Source: Paraburkholderia sp. BL25I1N1 (GTDB taxonomy: Bacteria > Pseudomonadota > Gammaproteobacteria > Burkholderiales > Burkholderiaceae). Taken from it: a stretch of 63,442 nucleotides of DNA. The DNA is taken from positions 1 through 63,442 of the forward strand of contig NZ_PVZB01000038.1 of the NCBI RefSeq assembly GCF_003002025.1, read 5' to 3'. Positions 52,170-59,349 of the stretch are shown here, one piece after another. Every line of letters starts with the position of its first letter. The stretch's first letter is position 1. Both the position numbers and the translations under genes were made by a program. Below the pieces are notes generated by a model. That model was given only the letters and a program-made list of their open reading frames with translations, did not search any database and was not told the DNA's origin.

Positions 52170-53043
52170 GGCGCGCCACTCGACTTCCCTGAGGATTCCT
52201 GTTCAAAGCGCTGTTGCAGAAACACGGCGGCCGACGTGTTCAAATTACGCAGCGATGCATCCTCGCCCGGTTATGGCGCCGCTTCGATCACCTCGGTTGT
52301 GCCACCGCCCTTCTTCTTGTCGAGCTGTATCTGGTCAGGCGCATGGTTCCATGCAGTCGATCGAACTGGATGGGCCGCAGATCGCGCCACGCATCGAATA
52401 TGCGGCGTAGGTGCGGCGAAACAGTTTCGCGGATACGTTCACGCATCTGCTAGCGCTGCGCAACGCGGCGCGCTGCAAAGTTTCTATGACGCTGGCCTCG
52501 ACGCGTATCGCGGCAAACGTGAGGCGTGGTCTAGCGAGATTCGCGATGCGTTGCAAGCGCAGCCGGACAACCCCCACTCCGCTGATTCGTCGGCGACGAC
52601 CTGTAGCACCGGACACCAACCGTCGAAAAAACCCAGCAAGCATCGCCCCGTTAATCCATGAACAAAAGAAATTCAACTAGAATTTATTTGAGCAAAAGTT
52701 TGCACATGTTCGCGGAAAAGGTTTATTAGTAGTCGCCATTGCGTAAGATGCACGGTGTCTCGCATGCACGCATCACGCTCTCTGCGCGCGCGGAGCGCGG
52801 TTTAGTGTGTCGTCATGAACGTGCCACGAATGCATGGCCCGGACGATCAGACACACGTTGCCCGCTACACAATTCGGAGTCCATTTGAAGTCCGATTTTC
52901 GCGAGTCCTTGCATCACCGGTTGCCGCACGGGTGATCGACCCCGTCTCAAGCGACCGGCCGCTTCGCGGCACGGTCACGGCGTCAACGTCTCACACAGCG
53001 CAGCGCTGCGCCTCAAACAACTTCCAACAGGGGAGACCTGATC
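52170..53043. other. Gap, promoter region of the DUF3300 gene
   Basis: 874 bases with no gene I can support; frames at 52236-52661 (+) and 52676-52335 (-) overlap and neither has family features. TTGCAC (52700-52705), an 18-base spacer and TATTAG (52724-52729) make a weak promoter candidate. GGGGAG lies 9 bases before GTG 53044. Confidence 0.35.
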
Positions 53044-54366
53044 GTGAAACGCTCCAGGGCATACCAGAGAGGATCGCGAATTCTTCTGGCCGCATTGACC
53101 GCACTGGCCGGCTCGCCGCTTTTGCTCGAGGTCGCGGTGCCGGTCGCGCATGCACAAACTGCCGCGCAGACGCCGGCGAAAATCTCGAATCAGCAACTGG
53201 ACTCACTGACCGCGCCGATCGCGCTCTACCCCGACGCCCTCCTCGCGCAAGTGCTGATGGCCTCCACCTTTCCGCAGGACGTGCCGGCGGCGGCAGCATG
53301 GTCGAAAGCCAATCCGAAACTCCAGGGCGACGACGCCGTGAAGGCGGTCGCGTCGGAACCGTGGGACCCGAGCGTGCAATCGCTGGTGGCGTTTCCACAG
53401 GTGCTGGCCACCATGGCGTCGAAGCCCGACTGGGTCACGCAACTCGGCAACGCCTTCCTCGCGCAGCCGGACGACGTGATGGACTCCGTGCAACGGCTGC
53501 GCAAACAGGCGCAGAAGGCCGGCAACCTGCAGACAAACCCGCAGCAGAAAGTGGTGGTCGAGCAGAGCACGATCCAGATCGTGCCGGTCAACCCGCAGGT
53601 CGTCTATGTGCCGACGTACAACCCCACGGTCGTCTACGGCGCGTGGCCCTATCCGGCCTACCCGCCCGTCTACGTGCCGCCCCCACCGGGCTATGCCGTG
53701 GCCAGCGGTCTTGCCGCGGGCCTCGCGTTCGGCGTCGGCGTCGCCATCACCAGTTCGCTGTGGAGCAACGTCAACTGGAACAATCACAGCGTCAACATCA
53801 ACGTGAATCAATACAACAACATCAATGTGAACCGGCGGCTCGACGTGAATAGCAGCACGACCAACTGGAACCGGAATTCGACCTTCAACCGCAATACCTC
53901 GGCCAACGTGGGCAGCGCGCAACGCGATGCATATCGCGGGCGCGATACGTCGGCAACGGCAACGTCGCGCGCGCAGGCACAGCAGACCTTGCAGAACCGC
54001 ACTGGCCAGAATCTGGGCGGCACCGCCAGCCAGCGCGTGGAGGGCATCCACCAGGGCGGCAACTCGACCGCCAGCCTGCGCGACAGCGCGCAGCACGTGA
54101 ACCGCGACAACGCCTTGCGTGGCGCGGGCAATGGCGGCGACGCGCAGCGGGACATGCAGCGTGGGCAAGCCAGCCGGCAGGCGCAGGCGAACAACCGCGG
54201 CGGCGGCCTCGGCGCGAATGGCGGCGCTCAGCAACGCGGTGGCAATCTGGGCGCGGGAGGCGCGGGCGAGCGTGGCGGCGGTTTCGGCGCGGGCGGCGGC
54301 GGGCAACGCGCCGGCGGTGGGCTGGGCGCGGGCGGCGGTCAGCGTCACTTCGGCCGGCAACGTTGA
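53044..54366 (+). CDS. DUF3300 exported protein with low-complexity C-terminus
   Basis: 440 residues from GTG 53044. Signal sequence to about residue 38 (VPVAHAQ). The DUF3300 core covers about residues 48-215: LDSLTAPIALYPDALLAQVL, FPQDVPAAAAWSKANP, LVAFPQVLATMASKPDWVTQLG and VQIVPVNP-like strands, VVYVPTYNP. A hydrophobic Gly/Ala helix (GLAAGLAFGVGVAITSSLW) follows. The last 190 residues are Asn-, Gln-, Arg- and Gly-rich repeats ending in GGGQRHFGRQR. Function is unknown; the pairing with the DUF2950 gene just downstream is, to my knowledge, common in proteobacteria. Probably envelope-associated. Confidence 0.9.
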   Translation: MKRSRAYQRGSRILLAALTALAGSPLLLEVAVPVAHAQTAAQTPAKISNQQLDSLTAPIALYPDALLAQVLMASTFPQDVPAAAAWSKANPKLQGDDAVKAVASEPWDPSVQSLVAFPQVLATMASKPDWVTQLGNAFLAQPDDVMDSVQRLRKQAQKAGNLQTNPQQKVVVEQSTIQIVPVNPQVVYVPTYNPTVVYGAWPYPAYPPVYVPPPPGYAVASGLAAGLAFGVGVAITSSLWSNVNWNNHSVNINVNQYNNINVNRRLDVNSSTTNWNRNSTFNRNTSANVGSAQRDAYRGRDTSATATSRAQAQQTLQNRTGQNLGGTASQRVEGIHQGGNSTASLRDSAQHVNRDNALRGAGNGGDAQRDMQRGQASRQAQANNRGGGLGANGGAQQRGGNLGAGGAGERGGGFGAGGGGQRAGGGLGAGGGQRHFGRQR

Positions 54367-54389
54367 AACCGATCTCACAGGAGCCGCTC

Positions 54390-55337
54390 ATGATCCGCAT
54401 CCGCATGTTCCGTACCGCCGGCGCACCCCATGCCGGCGCCCCCGCGCTCAACCGGCGCCTCGTCGCTGCCGCGCTCGCGCTTGCCGTCCTTGTCTTCGGC
54501 GCGTCCGCGGCGCACGCGCAAGCTGTCTATCCCACGCCCGAAGCCGCGGCCAACGCGTTTGTCGACGCGCTCGCCAGCAACGATCACGGCGCGATGCAGC
54601 ACGTGCTCGGCAACGACTTCACCCGCTTTATCCCAACCAAAGACGTCGGCGAAGAGGACATCTACGACTTTCTCGGCGCGTGGTCGGCAGGACACCAGAT
54701 CGTCGACGATCCCGCGCCGGCCGGCGGTCACGCGAGCAAGCATCTGACGGTCGGCACCAGTGGCTGGTCGCTGCCGATTCCGCTCGTGCAGACTTCCAAA
54801 GGCTGGCGCTTCGATCCCGTAGCCGGCCGCGACGAGATCGCGACGCGCCGCATAGGCCGCAACGAGCGCGCGGCGATGCAGACGTCGCTCGCCTATCTCG
54901 ACGCGCAACGCGCCTATCAAGGCTTGACGCAGCATTACGCGCAGCGCATTCTCAGCACGCCGGGAAAGCGCGACGGCTTGTACTGGCCGAGCGCGCCGGG
55001 TGAAGCGGAGAGTCCGCTCGGCCCGCTCGCCGCGACGATGCCGCACACCGAGTCCGTCTCGAAAGACGGTTATCATGGCTATCACTTCCGCATCCTGACC
55101 GCGCAAGGACCGCATGCCAAAGGCGGTAGTCAGGACTACGTCGAGAACGGCACGCTGACGAAAGGCTATGGCCTCGTCGCGTGGCCCGCCGACTATGGCA
55201 AGACGGGCGTGATGAGTTTTATCGTCAATCAGGATGGGCAGATCTACCAGAAGAACCTCGGCCCGCAGTCGGCGCGCGCCGCTGCCGCGCTCAAATCGTT
55301 TGATCCGGACTCGTCCTGGGAGGCCGTGCAGCCCTGA
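54390..55337 (+). CDS. DUF2950 exported protein
   Basis: 315 residues from ATG 54390 (CAGGAG 6 bases upstream). N-terminal signal region to about residue 42 (GASAAHAQ), then the DUF2950 pattern: YPTPEAAANAFVDALASND, GDIYDFLGAW-like, TSKGWRFDPVAGRDEIATRRIGRNE in parts, YHGYHFRILTAQGP, SGGSQDYV and GLVAWPADYGKTGVMSFIVNQ. It starts 23 bases after the DUF3300 stop, so the two are one operon. Their shared export signals and constant pairing suggest a joint periplasmic function that is still unknown. Confidence 0.9.
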   Translation: MIRIRMFRTAGAPHAGAPALNRRLVAAALALAVLVFGASAAHAQAVYPTPEAAANAFVDALASNDHGAMQHVLGNDFTRFIPTKDVGEEDIYDFLGAWSAGHQIVDDPAPAGGHASKHLTVGTSGWSLPIPLVQTSKGWRFDPVAGRDEIATRRIGRNERAAMQTSLAYLDAQRAYQGLTQHYAQRILSTPGKRDGLYWPSAPGEAESPLGPLAATMPHTESVSKDGYHGYHFRILTAQGPHAKGGSQDYVENGTLTKGYGLVAWPADYGKTGVMSFIVNQDGQIYQKNLGPQSARAAAALKSFDPDSSWEAVQP

Positions 55338-55493
55338 GCGCGGCGTCGGCACCATCGGCGCCACCCGCAGGCGGCACTAGGTGCGCGGCACCGGGGACCA
55401 GACCAGGCATGACGAGGCGGTTCGATCCATGCCCGCCTCGCGTCCGCTCGCCGACCCGCGCGGCAAGCCGCAGCCATGCTTCGGAACCTCGCC

Positions 55494-57111
55494 ATGAGTA
55501 GCCAACAAGGACCCGCCCTGCCGCCCGAGCTGCCCGATCCCGACATCACGCCACGGCGCAGCTGGCTGCCCTCGCTCGTCTGGGTCGTGCCGCTGATCGC
55601 GGCGTTGATCGGTCTCGCGCTCGTCATCAAGGCGGTCACGGAGCGCGGTCCGGCGATCACGATCGTCTTCGACAACGCCGAAGGCATCGAACCCGGCAAG
55701 ACCCAGGTCAAGTACAAGGACGTCGAAATCGGTTCGGTGAAGTCGATCACGCTGTCGCAGGATCGGACCCACGTGCAGATCGCCGTGCAACTCACCAAGC
55801 AGGCGGAGCGCTTCGCGGTCAAGGACACCCGCTTCTGGGTGGTTCGCCCGCGCGTGGGTGCCGCCGGCGTATCGGGCATCGGCACGCTGCTCTCGGGCGC
55901 GTATATCGGCGTGGACGTCGGCCGCTCCACGCAGACGCAAACCGAGTTCGTCGGACTGGAGGCGCCGCCGCCCATCACCGCAAACCAGAAAGGCCATCGC
56001 TTCACGCTGCATGGCGATTCGCTCGGCTCGATCGACATCGGCTCGCCGATTTTCTACCGGCGCGTGCAGGTGGGCCAGGTCTACGGTATTTCGCTCGACA
56101 AGGACGGCACGGGAGTGACGATGCAGGTGTTCGTCGCCGCGCCGTACGATCAGTACGTCGGCACCAATTCGCGCTGGTGGCATGCGAGCGGCGTCAATGT
56201 GCGGCTCGATTCGGACGGCTTCGTCGTCAACACGCAGTCGCTCGCGACGATTCTGGTCGGCGGCCTCGCATTCCAGACGCCACCAGGCCAGCCGATGGGT
56301 ACACTCGCCGCGGAGAAAACCGGCTTCCGGCTCGCCGCCGACGAAGTGGATGCCATGCGCGCCGGACGGCGCGCCGGTACGCGCCGTGATGATCTTCAAT
56401 CAGTCGCTGCGTGGGCTGTCAGTGGGCGCGACAGTCGACTTCCGGGGCATCGTGCTCGGCCAGGTGACGGACATCGGCGTTGAATACGATCCGGACGCGC
56501 GCAGCTTCGTCATGCCGGTAACACTGGATCTGTACCCCGACCGGCTGCGCCGGCGCTCCCGTGGCGCGACGATGCCCGAGGCGGGTAGCGCGGCCAGCCA
56601 CGAACTATTGCGGCGCCTCGTCGAGCGCGGCTTGCGTGGGCAATTGCGCACGGGCAACCTGCTGACGGGCCAGTTGTATATCGCGCTCGACATCTTCCCC
56701 AACGCCGCGCCCGTCAAGTTCGACACCAACAGTGAGCCGATCCAGTTGCCGACCATTCCGAACACGCTCGACGCGTTGCAGACGCAGGTGGCCGACATTG
56801 CGAAGAAGCTCGATCGGATTCCATTCGATCAGATCGGCTCGAATCTGAACACGTCGCTGAAAAACGCCGACGCGCTGTTCAACCGGCTGAACAATGAGGT
56901 CCTGCCGCAGGCGCGCGACACGCTCGCCGCCGCGCGGCAAACCTTCGGCTCGGCCGAGGCGACTTTGCAGCAGGACTCGCCCATGCAGTCGGATGTGCAT
57001 CAGGCGCTGCAGGAGTTGACCCGCACGCTGCAATCGCTGAACGCGCTGGCCGACTATCTGGAGCGCCATCCGGAGTCGCTGGTGCGCGGCAAACCAGGAG
57101 AGAAGCCATGA
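55494..57111 (+). pseudogene. pqiB: PqiB-type MCE protein with one frameshift
   Basis: About 539 codons in two frames. The first part, from ATG 55494, has an N-terminal membrane helix (LPSLVWVVPLIAALIGLALVI) and two MCE repeats (FDNAEGIEPGKTQVKYKDVEIG; GSPIFYRRVQVGQVYG). It reads correctly to AADEVDAM near 56358. The correct sequence then continues one base out of phase with APDGAPVRAVMIFNQSLRGL and the third MCE repeat (VDFRGIVLGQVTDIG), plus a C-terminal coiled region to 57111. One extra base near 56355-56365 explains this. Intact PqiB (546 residues in E. coli) forms a periplasm-spanning lipid tunnel with PqiA and PqiC. No pqiA precedes it. A sequencing error is possible. Confidence 0.82.
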
Positions 57112-57175
57112 CGTCCTCGCGGCCCTCCTCTGCCTGGCTTGCGTGACAGCGACGGCGTGCGTCTCGTATGGCTAG
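57108..57175 (+). pseudogene. Possible pqiC lipoprotein stub
   Basis: Directly after pqiB (ATG 57108 overlaps its stop), the plus-1 frame reads VLAALLCLACVTATACVSYG and then stops. This resembles a lipoprotein signal peptide with lipobox TAC, which is what pqiC would begin with. Only about 20 residues are left, out of frame with the ATG, before the end of the acetolactate synthase gene. Too short for certainty. Confidence 0.3.
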
Positions 57176-59037
57176 AACATATCCGCGGCCGCCTGACGCT
57201 CCGTGCCCTTCCCCTCGACTTCCGGCTCCGCCCGGGACGGAATGAACGGCCCGGTGACCATGTTCGCGTAGCTTTGCCCCGGCCCCACCATCGGAAACAC
57301 ATCGGCGTTCTCGTCGACCATCACTTCGAGGAAGGCCGGTCCGTCGAACTCCACAAAGGCTTTAAGCTGCTCCTCGAGTTCGCTCATGGTTGCAACGCGA
57401 CGCGCAAACTCAAATCCGTCGGCCCGTGCCGCCATGACAAAATCCTTGCGATGCAGCGACTTGTCGCTCACGCACAGGCGTCCCTCGTAAAAGAGACGCT
57501 GCCATTGCCGGATCATCCCGTCACCGAGATTGTTGAGCAACAGGACTTTGACCGGCACGCCATAAGTGGTGGCCGTTTCCAGGTCGCCAATATTCATGCG
57601 GATGCTGCCGTCACCGTCGATATCGATGACAAGCGCATCCGGCCGCGCCAATTGAGCGCCGATAGCCGCGGGCAGTCCGAAACCCATGGTCCCCATGCTG
57701 CCCGACGTCAGGAAACTGCGCGGTTCCACGAAGTCGAAAAACTGCGCCGCCCACATTTGATGCTGGCCGACGCCCGTAGTGACGATCGCTCGCCCGCCGG
57801 TCAGGTCACTGAGCTTTTCGACGACGAATTGCGGCTGAATTGCCGGACTATTGCGGTCGTAGTTCATCCCGTAGACCCGCTTCAATTCCTTGATACGATC
57901 GAGCCATTCCACCGTCCGCGGCGCCGCTGGTCCATGCTTCATCAATGACAGCAAGGTATCCTTAGCGTCGCCGACGTGCGTCCAGTGCGCGCGTTTCACC
58001 TTGTTGATTTCCGCCTCGTCGATGTCGATGTGCGCGACATACCGCGCTCTGGGCGCAAAGGCATCAGGCCGGCCACCGGCGACCCGGTCATCGAAGCGGG
58101 CCCCCACCGCGATCAGGAAGTCGCAATCTTCCACCGCGTAGTTCGCACACGCGGCGCCCTGCATGCCCAGCATGCCGAGTCCCAGTTCGTGTTTCACGGA
58201 TATGGCGCCAAGACCCATCAACGTGGTCACCACGGGAATGCCGAAACGTTCGGCAAACTGACGCAGCTCAGCCGTCGCGCCGGCCGTGATAATGCCGCCG
58301 CCGGCATACAGCAGCGGCCGCCTGCTGTGCGCCAGCATATCGAAGAAGCGGGTGCGCTTGTCCTCGTCGAGGCGAGCGCCATTCGCCACCATTCGAAGAC
58401 GGTCGGAATAGCCTCTGAATTCCAGCGTACCTTGCCCGCGGTAAGTGCCCGTCCAGTTCTGGATGTCCTTCGGCACATCCACGACGACCGGACCTGGACG
58501 GCCAGTGCGCGCGACTTCGAACGCAGTCCGCAGCGTCTGTTCGAGCTTCGCCGGGTCGGTCACCAGAAACACCTGTTTCGCGCACGCCGACATGATGTTG
58601 AAGACAGGCGCTTCCTGAAATGCATCCGTGCCGATCATGGCACGAGGCACCTGTCCGCATATGAGGACGACGGGGATCGAATCGCCGTTGCAGTCGGCGA
58701 TCGGCGTCACCGCGTTCGTCGCGCCGGGGCCGGACGTCACCATGAATACGCCGACCTTTCCACTCGCGCGAGCGTAACCGGCGGCCATGAACCCGGCGGC
58801 CTGTTCATTGGCGGGCACGACGAGTTTGATCTGGCGCCCGGGCGTTTGCGCGTGCATTTCGTTGAAGCGAAACACGGCGTCGTACGTCGGCAAAATTGCG
58901 CCGCCGCTATAGCCGAATACGGTATCGACGCCCTGTTCGCTAAGCACGCGCAGGATGATGTCGGCACCCGACATCGATTCGCCGGCAGCCGGCGGTTTCA
59001 TGAGAGCGTCTAAAGCAACGTTCGGGTTTTGGGTCAT
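57172..59037 (-). CDS. Acetolactate synthase-type ThDP enzyme, large subunit
   Basis: 621 residues, close to IlvB/IlvI length. ThDP features are the catalytic Glu78 in PANEQAAGF (most IlvB have HEQ, here NEQ), the GDGS (475-478) ... NN (502-503) diphosphate motif, and SGPGATN. The end PMVGPGQSYANMVTG is characteristic of acetohydroxyacid synthases. The usual reaction is condensation of two pyruvates, or pyruvate and 2-oxobutyrate, in branched-chain amino acid synthesis. No ilvH (regulatory subunit) or ilvC lies nearby, so this is a stand-alone paralogue, perhaps for acetoin or another carboligation. It lies 312 bases downstream of the E1 gene on the same strand. Confidence 0.9.
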   Translation of the reverse strand: MTQNPNVALDALMKPPAAGESMSGADIILRVLSEQGVDTVFGYSGGAILPTYDAVFRFNEMHAQTPGRQIKLVVPANEQAAGFMAAGYARASGKVGVFMVTSGPGATNAVTPIADCNGDSIPVVLICGQVPRAMIGTDAFQEAPVFNIMSACAKQVFLVTDPAKLEQTLRTAFEVARTGRPGPVVVDVPKDIQNWTGTYRGQGTLEFRGYSDRLRMVANGARLDEDKRTRFFDMLAHSRRPLLYAGGGIITAGATAELRQFAERFGIPVVTTLMGLGAISVKHELGLGMLGMQGAACANYAVEDCDFLIAVGARFDDRVAGGRPDAFAPRARYVAHIDIDEAEINKVKRAHWTHVGDAKDTLLSLMKHGPAAPRTVEWLDRIKELKRVYGMNYDRNSPAIQPQFVVEKLSDLTGGRAIVTTGVGQHQMWAAQFFDFVEPRSFLTSGSMGTMGFGLPAAIGAQLARPDALVIDIDGDGSIRMNIGDLETATTYGVPVKVLLLNNLGDGMIRQWQRLFYEGRLCVSDKSLHRKDFVMAARADGFEFARRVATMSELEEQLKAFVEFDGPAFLEVMVDENADVFPMVGPGQSYANMVTGPFIPSRAEPEVEGKGTERQAAADMF

Positions 59038-59349
59038 GGCTGACTCGCAAGGAAACGGGCGCTGAAAATATCAGCGGCCAAATTAAGGACGATTTCCCTT
59101 CCAACTCGAGAACAGCGTAAGTTCCTTACCAGCTTATGGGCGATTGCTTCGACGGGTTCTCCGTACAAAGCGCAGCCCATCTAGCACTTTTTTGATGTGC
59201 GTCTGGAAGTATCGTGAGAAACGGCCTTATTCATTCTGACAACGATTGAGGCTGCGCACACGCATAAAGGAGCTTGTATCCGGGCCAGCATAGGCCGGAT
59301 TTGAGCCATTGCGGCGATGCACCGGCATCACCGCAATACGCATGCGCCG
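59038..59349. other. Region between the two ThDP enzyme genes
   Basis: 312 bases. It includes the hairpin at 59308-59337 and then an AT-richer part that may hold a promoter for the acetolactate synthase gene. The hairpin suggests that the two genes are separate transcription units. Confidence 0.4.
59308..59337 (-). terminator. Hairpin after the E1 gene
   Basis: 13-bp stem with one mismatch: ATTGCGG-C-GATGC, loop ACCG, GCATC-A-CCGCAAT. It lies 13 bases beyond the stop of the 2-oxoglutarate dehydrogenase gene. No T-run follows, so termination strength is uncertain. A second short dyad, ATCCGG...CCGGAT, lies just beyond. Confidence 0.45.

Noticed and set aside
52236..52676. Overlapping frames on both strands before the DUF3300 gene
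   Set aside because: None has a start signal, signal peptide or family resemblance; treated as non-coding.
52815..53852. 345-codon plus-strand frame overlapping the start of DUF3300
   Set aside because: Different frame from the DUF3300 product, Arg/Gly-rich without domains, and the DUF3300 frame has the ribosome-binding site.
53203..54378. 391-codon minus-strand frame over the DUF3300 gene
   Set aside because: Composition is a complement of the low-complexity DUF3300 tail; the plus-strand product has a signal peptide and a known domain.
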